Below are positions 50,222-59,766 of a stretch of 64,000 nucleotides of DNA, piece after piece; the first letter of the stretch is position 1, and every line of letters starts with the position of its first letter. Source of the DNA: Candidatus Nitrotoga sp. CP45 (GTDB lineage Bacteria > Pseudomonadota > Gammaproteobacteria > Burkholderiales > Gallionellaceae); assembly GCA_003402375.1 (NCBI GenBank), contig QFXJ01000012.1:1-64000 (forward strand), given 5' to 3'. The position numbers were made by a program, and so were the translations under genes. The notes beneath the pieces were generated by a model. It saw nothing but the letters and a program-made list of their open reading frames with translations, was not told the origin of the DNA and ran no database searches.

Positions 50222-50699
50222 TCGCGGCGACCCTCCTCGGCCTAACCTTGCGGATCACGCCGATGCAGATCCTGTAGATAAACAGGGTTTCTGTCGTCAC
50301 GCTGTCTCAGGCGCTGGCATTCGAAGTGCCAGAAGACGGTGTACTGAAACCCCCGCCACGCGACCCGGCGGAACCATTGCTCAATATATTTTTACTATGG
50401 CGCATTTTTTTGTATCTTGCCTGATGGTTGCCGGCGCAATGGGATTCTTCTCTCTGGGCGAAGGCGCACGGAGCGAGCATCGAAACCCTGCGTAACGTAG
50501 TGATGAACGTAATCGTGGTGGGCAAGATATTTATCTGTTTAACTGCCGCCTCCTACCCGCGCTCAACCCGATTTTCAAAACACAACCCCTGAGCATGGGC
50601 GAACTTGGGCTCTGCCACGCTTTATCCAGCGTGGTGTTCTTTGCCGTGGAAATCGAGAAATGGCTAGTGCGGCGGGGATTGATATACCGCTCGAATTGA
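50222..50699 (+). pseudogene. decayed C terminus of a second P-type ATPase
   Basis: Read in pieces, this stretch gives ATLLGLTLRITPMQIL, a TAG stop, INRVSVVTLSQALAFEVPE, GVLKPPPRDPAEPLLN, LLWRIFLYLA, a stop, then GASIETLRNVVMNVIVVGK. After a frame change it continues YLFNCRLLPALNP and VEIEKWLVRRG, ending at TGA (50697-50699). This is the order of the last membrane segments of P2-type cation ATPases. At least two stops and frame shifts break it, and the first two thirds of the gene are missing. It lies directly after the slipin gene; the 90 bases before it may be further debris. Confidence 0.8.
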
Positions 50700-50719
50700 C
50701 TATAGACCTGCGACAGACG

Positions 50720-50963
50720 CCCTAAGCAACTTAAGAACGCACAGAAAATTGAGTTATTCTACTTGCCCAGCTACAGCCCTGAACTCAACCCCGAAGAAAG
50801 GCTGAATGCGGATCTCAAGCATGTCATCACTTCAAAGGTGCCAGTACGCACTAAGGCAAAACTCAGCGCTGCTGCGACAGATCCCATGACGATGCTTGAG
50901 CAAAACCCCGAACGCGTGCGCCGCTATTTCAGCGATCCAAAAGTCGCCTATGCGGCTTCATGA
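50720..50963 (+). pseudogene. IS630-family transposase fragment
   Basis: The frame reads KNAQKIELFYLPSYSPELNP, then EERLNADLKHVITSKV and a C-terminal YFSDPKVAYAAS. LPxYSPELNPxE is the DDE-domain signature around the catalytic glutamate in IS630-type transposases. Only the last 80 or so residues are present, and no terminal repeats were found, so it cannot move. It marks the junction between the ATPase pseudogene and the restriction-modification locus. Confidence 0.88.
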
Positions 50964-50978
50964 ATAATTCGTACCGGA

Positions 50979-52589
50979 TCAATAGGGTAATAGCGGTAGC
51001 CCAAGTTCCTTGAGGAATCCGTTGTGTTTCTCGGTAGCCTCATTGATTTGTTTTTCCAGCATCGCTAATTCGGTGTGGACAGTCTCCAAATCGATCGTTT
51101 CTTCCTGCATTGCCGTGCTGATATAGCGCGAAATGTTCAGGTTGTAGCCTTCTTTCTCGATTCTCTGCATCGACACCCGCATGGAATAGCGATCTTCTTC
51201 GCGGCGATACTGGTAGGTGTCGATGATCTTGGCTATGTGTTCCGGCAGCAGTTTGTTTTGTCGCTTGCCTTTCTCAAAGTATTCGCTGGCGTTGATGAAA
51301 AGCACGTCATCCGGTTTTTTGCATTTTTTCAGCACCAAAATGCACACCGGAATACCGGTGGAGAAAAACAGGTTGGCGGGCAGGCCGATCACCGTGTCGA
51401 TGTTGCCGTCTTTTAGCAGCTTGCTGCGGATGCGTTCTTCTGCACCACCACGGAACAGCACGCCGTGGGGCAGGATGATGGCCATGACGCCTTCCGGTTT
51501 CAGGTAGTGAAAGCCGTGCAGCAAAAAGGCGAAGTCGGCGGCGGACTTGGGCGCTAAGCCGTAGTTCTTGAAGCGCATATCCTCGCTTAAGCTTTCGGTT
51601 GGCTCCCATCGGTAACTGAAGGGCGGATTGGCCACCACCGCATCGAACTTGGGGCTTTTGGCCGGGTTGGCTTCGCGAAGCCAGTCCCAGTCATTGGTAA
51701 GCGTATCGCCGTGATAAATCTCGAACTCGGAATCTTTCACCCCGTGCAGCAACATGTTCATGCGCGCCAGGTTGTAGGTGGTAATGTTTTTTTCTTGCCC
51801 ATAAATCTTGCCGATACCGTGGTTGCCGAGCCGGTGGCGCACGTTGAGCAGCAGCGAGCCTGAGCCACAAGCGAAATCGAATACACTCTCCAGTTGCTGC
51901 TTGATGCCGGTGGCGGGTTCCTGGCTGTCCAGCGTGACGATGCCCGACAAGATGCTGGAAATCTGCTGCGGCGTGTAGAACTCTCCCGCCTTCTTGCCGG
52001 AACCGGCGGCAAACTGGCCGATCAGGTATTCATAGGCATCGCCCAAGGTGTCCTTGTCAGTAGAGAACTCCGCCAAGCCTTCGGCAATGGCCTTGATGAT
52101 GGTGCAGAGCTTGGCATTGCGCGCTTCGTATCCCTTGCCCAGTTTTTCAGAATTCAGGTTGATCTCGGAAAACAACCCGTCAAAGGCGCTGGCGAAGGAT
52201 TCAGTTTCGATGTAATCAAAACCATTTTGCAGGGTATGCAGCAGCTCCCCGTTCTGAGTGCGGGCCATCTCCGCGATGCTGCCCCAGAGGTGAGAAGGCT
52301 GGATCACATAATGTGTCTTGCGGCGCATCTGTTTTTCAAACTCTGCGGTATCTTCCGGGTTCTGTGCATACCACACGGCCAAGGGCGTGCGGCGATCTTC
52401 TTTTTTCAGCTCAGGATAATCCGCCCCCAGCTCTTTCTGGGCGGCGGTCTCGTAGTTGTCCGAAAGGTAGCGCAGGAACAGGAAGGAGAGCATGTAATCG
52501 CGGAAGTCGTCCGCGTTCATCGCTCCGCGTAAGGTGTCGGCAATGCCCCACAGCGTGGTGCCCAGTTGTTTTTGGTCTTGTTCGGTCAT
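50979..52589 (-). CDS. hsdM: type I restriction-modification methyltransferase subunit
   Basis: HsdM is the N6-adenine methyltransferase subunit of a type I system. The 536-residue protein has an N-terminal helical domain, the SAM motif FDFACGSGSLLLN and the catalytic NPPF in VVANPPFSYRW. It is intact. It lies last in the hsdR-hsdS-yhcG-hsdM order, 114 bases after the broken nuclease gene. Because hsdS carries a nonsense codon, its target recognition may be impaired. Confidence 0.95.
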   Translation of the reverse strand: MTEQDQKQLGTTLWGIADTLRGAMNADDFRDYMLSFLFLRYLSDNYETAAQKELGADYPELKKEDRRTPLAVWYAQNPEDTAEFEKQMRRKTHYVIQPSHLWGSIAEMARTQNGELLHTLQNGFDYIETESFASAFDGLFSEINLNSEKLGKGYEARNAKLCTIIKAIAEGLAEFSTDKDTLGDAYEYLIGQFAAGSGKKAGEFYTPQQISSILSGIVTLDSQEPATGIKQQLESVFDFACGSGSLLLNVRHRLGNHGIGKIYGQEKNITTYNLARMNMLLHGVKDSEFEIYHGDTLTNDWDWLREANPAKSPKFDAVVANPPFSYRWEPTESLSEDMRFKNYGLAPKSAADFAFLLHGFHYLKPEGVMAIILPHGVLFRGGAEERIRSKLLKDGNIDTVIGLPANLFFSTGIPVCILVLKKCKKPDDVLFINASEYFEKGKRQNKLLPEHIAKIIDTYQYRREEDRYSMRVSMQRIEKEGYNLNISRYISTAMQEETIDLETVHTELAMLEKQINEATEKHNGFLKELGLPLLPY

Positions 52590-52703
52590 TTTTGCCTTAT
52601 TCGCTCACATGAACTGCCGAGTATTCCTCGGTAGTTGAGTTATCATTTATTTGAATCTGAACTAACAAGGATTCCTTGTCAGTTGCCGCCATTGCCAGTC
52701 GTG

Positions 52704-53705
52704 TCATGCGCCCCCTTCTATCAACCGCTTTTCCCGCTCAATTTCGGCAATCAATTCCGCTTCGGTCGGGAGTATGCGCTGATACTTGGAAGCGAAAAGT
52801 TGCTGACTCTCCTTGATCACCGAATATTTAACGATGGTTTCATCCTTGCTGTCGCAAAGAATAATGCCAATGGTGGGGTTGTCGTCTTCGCCCCGCTTAA
52901 GATCGTCGAACATGCGCACATACATATCCATTTGGCCGATATCTTAATGACTGAGCTTACCGGTCTTCAGGTCAATAATGACAAAACACTTGAGTAAGTA
53001 GTTGTAGAACACCAGGTCGAGATAAAAATGACTGGTTTCAGTGCTGATACGCATCTACCGGGCGACGAACGAGAACCCCTTGCCCAGTTCCAGCAGAAAC
53101 TTTTGCAGCTCATCAATAATCGCCTGCTCCAGCCGGCTTTCTTTTACCTCGCCAGTTTCCGGCAATTGCAAGAATTCCAGCACATAAGGGTCTTTGATGA
53201 AGTCGCCAAGCGTATTGCCGGAGACTGCACTGCCCTCGGCTTCGCTCCCCTGTGAAGAGAGCAAGCGTTGAAAGCTGTGGGTCTGAATGTTGCGCTCCAG
53301 CTGTCTGACGCTCCATTGCTGCGCTGCCCCCTCCGCCAAGTAATAGTCTCTGGCCTTGGGGTCATCCACGCGCATGATGAGCCGGTTATGGCTCCAGCTC
53401 AATTTGCTACACACTGTGTAGCAAATTGCCTGGTCGGGATAGGTGAGATAAAACTGGCGGAAATTACGCAGATTGGCATAGGAAAAACCCTTGCCGAAGC
53501 TCTCGGAAAGCTCTCTGGACAAGTTTTCCAGCAAGCGTGCGCCATATTCGGCTTTATGCTGACCACGCTGTTCCTCTTCAACAATCCGTCGGCCAATCAG
53601 CCAGTAGGCTTCCACCATCGCGGCATTCACCGCTGAACGCGCCTTGCTCCTCGCCTGTTCGAGGATGTTTTTGATATCGGCGTGAAATGTGGTCAATGCG
53701 CTCAT
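52704..53705 (-). pseudogene. YhcG/DUF1016 PDDEXK nuclease gene with two nonsense codons
   Basis: One uninterrupted frame of 334 codons carries a typical YhcG layout: the DUF1016 N domain (ARSAVNAAMVEAYWLIGRRI), then GFSFVAR, FYLDLVFYN, VIIDLKTGKL and DMYVRMFDDLKR. Codon 217 is TAG, where relatives have Gln between VAR and MRIS, and codon 254 is TAA, in place of Gln in the THQDIGQ segment. Both could arise from single C-to-T changes. The nuclease motif (YLDLVFYN then IDLK) lies between the two stops, so it would be lost. The gene overlaps hsdS by four bases. No frame shift is seen. Confidence 0.88.
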
Positions 53706-55021
53706 TCTTGCGCCTCGTCCAGAGTGGGAAAAAGCTGCTGCATCAGCCCTTTTTTATGGGCCTTGAGGGTGTCTATTTTTTGGGTTTGCGCGGTGATCAG
53801 AGTGTCGAGGCTGTTCAAGCACGAGGCGATGTATTGTTGTTCTTCGACATCTTTGGGTAACTGCAAACGCAACTTCGCCTGCTCAATAATGCCAATGTAG
53901 GCTCTAGTTCCACCTCCTGAAACCTCTGCAAGGTTTGATTGAAACTCATCGGCGACAAATAGCTGAGCGAGAAACTCATTTGAGAGCCTCTTCCGGTCTC
54001 TCACACGGTAATAAGTGACCTGCGGCGTCAGCATCAGGTAGGGCGTATTTATTTTCCGTACAACTGCCACTTCACCGACCGTGCCTTTGTGTGAAAGAAG
54101 GACATCGCCTTCTTTTGCGAATCCTTTTTGCAAGGTATCAGCCTGTTCTTTGCTAATGAAGTGACAGCTATCTATGTCGATCCTGCCTCCGTTGAGATCG
54201 CTCGCCATAATGAACGGTATCCCTTTGGCAACATAATCGGATGACTTGGGGTGAATGTTCCCATGATTCCCGTCCTTGGGTGGAAACAGGCAACCTGCTT
54301 CAACTAGTCCACCAACTGTAGTGAACTCCCACTCCCCCGCATTCCGAAACTCGGGAAAGCGCAGTGTGGGCAGGGTTTCGCCTTTGGCGGGGAAAAGCTG
54401 CTGCATCAACCCTTTTTTATGGGCCTTGTGCGCGGCTAGCTTTTGGGTCTCCAGGGTAACAAGCTCGTCGATGGAAGACAGGCAGTCGGCGATTTTTTGT
54501 TGTTCTTCTGGCGATGCAACGGGCAACGGCATGGCCATGAAGTCGCCGCTCGCAATAGCCATTCTGTCGTGCCTGGCACCGGTACTGGATGCCTGCCGCA
54601 TGTATTGATGCCAGCCCGTCGTCTTGAAATAGTAAGCGTAAAAATCGTTATGGCTATCGTTGAATCGGAAGACGGTATACAAGGGCGACATAACCCCTGT
54701 TGCGACATTGTTCTTTGAGATTGGGCCGACCGGGGCTGTTGTTGAGATGCGAGGGTTATAAACGTAATCCCCTTTTTCGACGACAAAATAGCCTTCCAAA
54801 TTACTTTGATTAGCTATGTCCTTGTCAAAGAAATCCCACTGGTCAACTACACCGAACTCGGCGGAGTTGGTAAGCACTCGACTCAATTTCACCTAGCCAT
54901 TTTTCTGCGTAAAGCGTTTTGCCAACTTGCCCAGCGGCTTTTCCTCCCACTCCCCCGCCTCCCGAAACTCAGGAAATCGCAATTTTGGCACCAATCCGTG
55001 TTTTTCCACCTTATTGCTCAT
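53702..55021 (-). pseudogene. hsdS: type I specificity subunit gene with an early nonsense codon
   Basis: HsdS supplies DNA target recognition, with two target domains separated by conserved helices. The frame starts at ATG 55021, overlapping hsdR by 11 bases, and reads MSNKVEKHGLVPKLRFPEFR, then QKNG followed by TAG (codon 43). The rest continues in the same frame to the end: two target domains with repeated HKAHKKGLMQQLFP helices. A GTG directly after the TAG could restart translation, giving 396 residues that lack the first part of domain one. It is annotated as disrupted, but partial function is possible. Confidence 0.85.
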
Positions 55022-57995
55022 ACGCCCCCAGCCCAGAAATCTCCCGCCCTTGGGCGAGTTTATGCAGCAGCGGAATCAGCTCTTCCATCAGCGCCAATTC
55101 CGCCTTGGTACGCACTTTCCAACCCAGTTCCTGCGAGGCGAAGAGTTCACTCAAGGCTTCGCCATCGAACACCATGCGGCGCAGGATAGTGTCCACAAAG
55201 CTCTGTAGCGCAGCGGTATCCAGCCCGTGCTTGCCGGCGACGGCTGCCAACTGGCGGGCGTGTTTGTCGGCCTTGAAGCGCTCGAAGCCGTCGCGAATGG
55301 CTTGCTCGTCCAATCCCTTGCCCGTCTCCAGCGTGCCGATGTATTCGGCAATGTCGTCGCGCTCGTCGATGAATTTGGCATCGGACTGAATTAAGCCAAT
55401 GAGTTGTTCGCGGCTCATTTTCTGCTTACCCGGCGTTTGGCTAGCGTAGCGGGCAATCAGCGCCATGATGTAGTCGTAATCGATGACGGCGGAGGCGAAC
55501 AGCACGAACTCGAAATCAAGCTGCTGCACTTCGGGCGGAATACTGCCGCCGCCCTTGTCTTGTTGCGCTTTCAGGCGTTGCGCGGTTTCCAGGTAGGTGC
55601 TCCTGAAACTCAGAAGCTGATCCTGCGGGAGGATGGCCTCTATTTGAGCCTTTTGTGTGTAGTTCAGATCGGTGTACTGGTCGAGTTGCGTCTTGAGTCG
55701 CTGCACTTCCTTGAAGCGGTTGATGAACTCGATGCGAGCGGTATCGCCTTTCAGGTTGTAGACCTGTTCAGGCTCACAAACCAGATTTTTGTTTTGCATG
55801 AAGCCCGCCATGCCAGAGACTGCCGCCTCGTACTTGCGGATGACTTCGGCAGCGGGCTCAACCAGCCAGATTTCCTTGGCGGACTTGGCGGCTTCGCCGG
55901 AAAAGAGGCCGATGGCAGTATCGACAGCGTCCTGCTGCTGGCGAAAATCGAGGATGTTGCCGTAGGGCTTGGTGTCGTTGAGCACGCGGTTGGTGCGCGA
56001 AAACGCCTGAATCAGGCCGTGGTACTTGAGGTTCTTGTCCACGTACAACGTGTTCAGGTACTTGGAATCGAAGCCGGTGAGCAGCATATCCACCACAATG
56101 ACGATGTCGATCTTCTGCGCATGGGGCAAATCCTGGTTGGGATATTGCTGATCCTTAATGCGTTTTTGCACATCTTGATAGTAGAGATCAAACTCGCCGA
56201 TGCTGTGGTTGGCGCCAAAGCGCGCGTTATAGTCGGCGATGATGGCTTTGAGCGCGGCTTTCTTTTCGTCTGGCGCTTGTTCGTTGTCGGCCCTCTCCTG
56301 CGGCAGGTCTTCCTGAATCTGCTGCACGTCCTTGTTGCCCTCGGCGGGCGGGGAGAAAATGCAGGCGATGTTCAACGGCTGGAACTCGCCGCCTTCGGCC
56401 TGTAGCTCGTTCTGCTTTTGGGCCTTCACGGCCTTGAACAGTGCGTGATATTCAATCGCGTCATTGATCGAGGCCGTCGCCAGAATCGCATTGAACCTGC
56501 GCCCGTTGGTAGCGGCATCGTGCTTGGCCAGAATGGCTTCGACAATAGCTTTTTTGGCCAGCACCTCGCCCGGCTTGGGTTTGTTCTTACCCTCGGGCTT
56601 GTAGTAATCGACGTGGAAGCGCAGCACGTTGCGGTCTTCGATGGCGTGGGTGATGGTGTAGGCGTGCAGTTGCTGCTGAAAGATGTCTTGGGTGGTTTTA
56701 TAAGACGCTTGCTGGCCTTCGATTTGCTGATAGCTGGCGTTGTCGTCGAAGATCGGCGTGCCGGTGAAGCCGAACAACTGGGCGCTGGGGAAGAATTCCT
56801 TGATGGCCTTGTGGTTCTCGCCGAATTGCGAGCGGTGGCATTCGTCGAAGATGAAGACCATGCGCTGATAGCGCAGCGGCTCCAGCCGTTCCAGATAGTT
56901 GCGCGTGTTGCTGCCGTCGAGCGCCAGGCCAAGCTTCTGGATGGTGGTGACGATCACCTTATCGGCGTAGTTGTCGGAGAGCAGCCGCCGCACCAGTGTT
57001 TCGGTATTGGTATTTTCTTCGACGCACTTTTCCTGAAACTTGTTGAATTCCTCCCGCGTCTGCCGGTCGAGGTCTTTGCGGTCTACCACGAACAGGCATT
57101 TATCAATATCTGGGTTGTCCTTGAGCAGGGTCGATGCCTTGAAAGAGGTGAGCGTCTTGCCGCTGCCGGTGGTGTGCCAGATGTAGCCGTTGCCGCTGTT
57201 CTGGTGAATGCACTCGACGATATTTTTGACGGCATAAATCTGGTAGGGGCGCATCATCAGCAATTTCTGCTCGCTGGCCACCAGCACCATGTAGCGGCTG
57301 ATCATCTCGCCCAGGGTGCACTTGGCGAGGAATTTTTCGGCAAAACTATCCAGATGGGTGATCTTGTTGTTGTCTTCGCCTGCGAACTGGTAGAGCGGCA
57401 AAAAGCGTTCGTCGGCGTTGAAGCTGAAGTGGCGGTTGTTATTGTTGGCAAAATACCAGGTGTCCGAGCGGTTGCTGACGATGAACAGTTGCAGGAAGCA
57501 CAGCAGGGTTTTGCTGTAGCCGTTGCCGAGGTCGTTCTTGTAATCGACGATCTGCTGCATGGCCCGGCGCGGGCTGATGGCGAGAGTCTTCAGCTCGACC
57601 TGCACCACCGGCACGCCGTTGATGAGCAGGATCACATCATAGCGATGGTGGCTGTTGTCAGTGTTGATGCGTAACTGATTGATGACTTCAAAGGTGTTTT
57701 TGCACCAGTCTTTGATATTGACCAAAGTGTAAAACAGCGGCGTGCCGTCGTCGCGCTCAAAGCTATTGCGCTCGCGCAGATGCCGGGCTGCGGCAAAGAC
57801 GTCGGGGGTGACGATCTCATCCCGCAAACGAGAGAATTCTGAATCCGTCAGCTTAACCCTGTTGAGTGCTTCGAACTTCTCCCGGAAATTCGTTTCCAGC
57901 GCTTCGCGATCTCGAATATCCGGACGGTAGATATATTTGAGCGCTTCAAGCTTAGCGATCAGATCTTGCTCAATTCGAGTTTCTGTTGCTGTCAT
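55011..57995 (-). CDS. hsdR: type I restriction endonuclease subunit
   Basis: HsdR is the motor and nuclease subunit of the type I system. The 994-residue protein has an N-terminal nuclease motif (YDVILLINGVPVVQVELKT), Walker A HTTGSGKTLTS, a DEAD-type box FIFDECHRSQ, and the helicase segment VVDMLLTGFDSKYLN. The frame is unbroken. It is the first gene of the locus; the 290-base gap upstream (57996-58285) shows no clear gene. Without a working HsdS it should not cut DNA. Confidence 0.95.
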   Translation of the reverse strand: MTATETRIEQDLIAKLEALKYIYRPDIRDREALETNFREKFEALNRVKLTDSEFSRLRDEIVTPDVFAAARHLRERNSFERDDGTPLFYTLVNIKDWCKNTFEVINQLRINTDNSHHRYDVILLINGVPVVQVELKTLAISPRRAMQQIVDYKNDLGNGYSKTLLCFLQLFIVSNRSDTWYFANNNNRHFSFNADERFLPLYQFAGEDNNKITHLDSFAEKFLAKCTLGEMISRYMVLVASEQKLLMMRPYQIYAVKNIVECIHQNSGNGYIWHTTGSGKTLTSFKASTLLKDNPDIDKCLFVVDRKDLDRQTREEFNKFQEKCVEENTNTETLVRRLLSDNYADKVIVTTIQKLGLALDGSNTRNYLERLEPLRYQRMVFIFDECHRSQFGENHKAIKEFFPSAQLFGFTGTPIFDDNASYQQIEGQQASYKTTQDIFQQQLHAYTITHAIEDRNVLRFHVDYYKPEGKNKPKPGEVLAKKAIVEAILAKHDAATNGRRFNAILATASINDAIEYHALFKAVKAQKQNELQAEGGEFQPLNIACIFSPPAEGNKDVQQIQEDLPQERADNEQAPDEKKAALKAIIADYNARFGANHSIGEFDLYYQDVQKRIKDQQYPNQDLPHAQKIDIVIVVDMLLTGFDSKYLNTLYVDKNLKYHGLIQAFSRTNRVLNDTKPYGNILDFRQQQDAVDTAIGLFSGEAAKSAKEIWLVEPAAEVIRKYEAAVSGMAGFMQNKNLVCEPEQVYNLKGDTARIEFINRFKEVQRLKTQLDQYTDLNYTQKAQIEAILPQDQLLSFRSTYLETAQRLKAQQDKGGGSIPPEVQQLDFEFVLFASAVIDYDYIMALIARYASQTPGKQKMSREQLIGLIQSDAKFIDERDDIAEYIGTLETGKGLDEQAIRDGFERFKADKHARQLAAVAGKHGLDTAALQSFVDTILRRMVFDGEALSELFASQELGWKVRTKAELALMEELIPLLHKLAQGREISGLGAYEQ

Positions 57996-58285
57996 CGGAA
58001 TGGTTCGGAAAGTTCAACGTAGTAATTTTACAGACACTGACTGCTTCATCGTCATTAATGGGAGTGGCTCTATACCAGTGGTGCAGTCCTGGACTACTTT
58101 ACAATACTCTGCCCAGTTCTTTAGATCGCTTAGTTTTATTATCCTGCCATCTTATCATCAGTCGTAGCGGCAAAAAACGGGATATCACACGGTGTGACTT
58201 GCGCTGCAAGAAAAATTTACTATGAATAATGGCGTAATGATGATGAAGCAAAGCTCGCCGAAAAAGACCGTCGGACCGGTGGCAA

Positions 58286-59764
58286 TCAGTGCGGCGCTTG
58301 AAACGGCACGCCGAGGAAGTGGCGGCGGTTGAATTCCGCTTCATTCAGTACTTTATCGTAGCGGGCGAATGCCGCCACTTCGTCGGCAGGCGAACTGTTG
58401 CTACCGGAAAATGTAATCAGCCCGGTGCGGAAACGGCGTAAATCGGCACAGCGTTCCACCGCCTGTGCAACGGTCATATGCCCGCTTTTCATACCCAATT
58501 CCTTCAGGCTCTCCATCTTGATCCCGAGCTGCACGGTGGACGGATGAATACCGGCGCTGGTAATCGATTTCAGGATTTGCACATGGCGTTTTGTCAGAGA
58601 ATCCTGCACAGGAGACGATTTCTCTGTTTTCTTTCCGCCACCGGCTTGAAACCCTTCGTCGTAAGCCATAATCCGTGCAATCACATTGGCGCGCCCCGCA
58701 GCCAGCCCGAGCGGCTGCACCCGGGTATGGCCGAAAATATAAACACCATCGTCAAACTTGCCCGATTTGGCATCCACAAACGCAGCCGTGGCATACGACA
58801 CAAACCGTTTCTTGGTGATCAGCAATTGCGCCAGCGTGTGATACAGGATGCGGATATTATCCGCCGCAGCTTGTTCCTTTTTGGCGGCCGGATCGGACGA
58901 TGTGGGTCTTGCAACCACCCAATCTTTGATCGTTTTACCCTGTTTGAACCATGCCTTCATGGTGTCACTTTGCTCACTCGGGCCAATACCGTTCACTTCG
59001 ATATCGAAGCCGACGCCATCGAAATCCCAGGTGTCGAGCACATCGCGGATGCGGTTGGCGTGATCGGTCATATCGGAATTCCGTGACGTAATGAACGATA
59101 CAAAATTACCCTGTGTTTGTTTGCCGAAGTCGTCACGCACTTCATAACCTGCGGTGACTTGAATGCCAAGCGAATGACAAGCGCCGATCAGGTTCTTGAG
59201 CGCCAGTTCAACAAAATTCCGCTCCTTGCCGGGTTTATTGCCAACTGCGTGGCCGAACACGGCCAGCTCCGGGGAGAGATCGACCGAGCCGTCCGGTCTT
59301 CTGCCGATCGTGGCGATCAGCGAAATATCATCCAGGCCTGCGCAAAATTTGCCCATGAACGATTCGTACTGCTGCGCCGACGGAATCTGGCCTTCGATAT
59401 TATGCGCAACCGCCACGCGCTTGGTGAAATTGGCCAATCCCGTCCACAGCGACAACCGGGATCGGGCCGACACGACAGCGCGCAATGGCGTACCGGCCTC
59501 GACCTTGGGAATTAACGCCGATTGACCCACCATGCGCCACGCATACGGCACATTCAACACACGCCGGCGGATATCGGCTACGCTCCACGGATCGGTAGTG
59601 CCGCTCGACCACTTGCAGGAACCATTGGTATCGGGTTGCAAAACCTGAGACTCATTAGCGCCGCGAAACACCACGACTTCGTTGCTCTTCCAGCCGAAAG
59701 CCGCTTCTTGCGCCGATGGCTCAACAAACGATGCATCGGCAAACTGTACCTCGAAATCGGCCAT
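58286..59764 (-). CDS. GH18-like TIM-barrel protein, second gene of an unknown operon
   Basis: This 492-residue protein is read from ATG 59764, two bases after the stop of the large upstream gene. The open frame extends 27 codons further, but the next ATG gives a cleaner start. Residues 249-256 read DGVGFDIE, matching the GH18 catalytic motif DGxDxDxE, with Gly in place of the first middle Asp and the catalytic Glu intact (E256). Around it are barrel-type strands (ITAGYEV-like VTAGYEVRDDF, FVSYATAAFVDA, IMAYDE). No signal peptide is seen. Chitinase, lysozyme-like or a non-enzymatic barrel are all possible; a substitution in the motif leaves activity open. Confidence 0.6.
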   Translation of the reverse strand: MADFEVQFADASFVEPSAQEAAFGWKSNEVVVFRGANESQVLQPDTNGSCKWSSGTTDPWSVADIRRRVLNVPYAWRMVGQSALIPKVEAGTPLRAVVSARSRLSLWTGLANFTKRVAVAHNIEGQIPSAQQYESFMGKFCAGLDDISLIATIGRRPDGSVDLSPELAVFGHAVGNKPGKERNFVELALKNLIGACHSLGIQVTAGYEVRDDFGKQTQGNFVSFITSRNSDMTDHANRIRDVLDTWDFDGVGFDIEVNGIGPSEQSDTMKAWFKQGKTIKDWVVARPTSSDPAAKKEQAAADNIRILYHTLAQLLITKKRFVSYATAAFVDAKSGKFDDGVYIFGHTRVQPLGLAAGRANVIARIMAYDEGFQAGGGKKTEKSSPVQDSLTKRHVQILKSITSAGIHPSTVQLGIKMESLKELGMKSGHMTVAQAVERCADLRRFRTGLITFSGSNSSPADEVAAFARYDKVLNEAEFNRRHFLGVPFQAPH

Positions 59765-59766
59765 GC

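Noticed and set aside
52704-55021. Stop-codon reassignment (TAG or TAA read as Gln) to explain the broken genes
   Set aside because: All other genes in the window use TAA, TAG and TGA as normal stops, and only two adjacent accessory genes are affected. Ordinary nonsense mutation is simpler.
55404-57674. Long open frames of 333 and 418 codons on the plus strand opposite hsdR
   Set aside because: They mirror the codon pattern of hsdR, lack recognisable domains, and their products look like low-information hydrophobic shadows. The hsdR frame explains the sequence.
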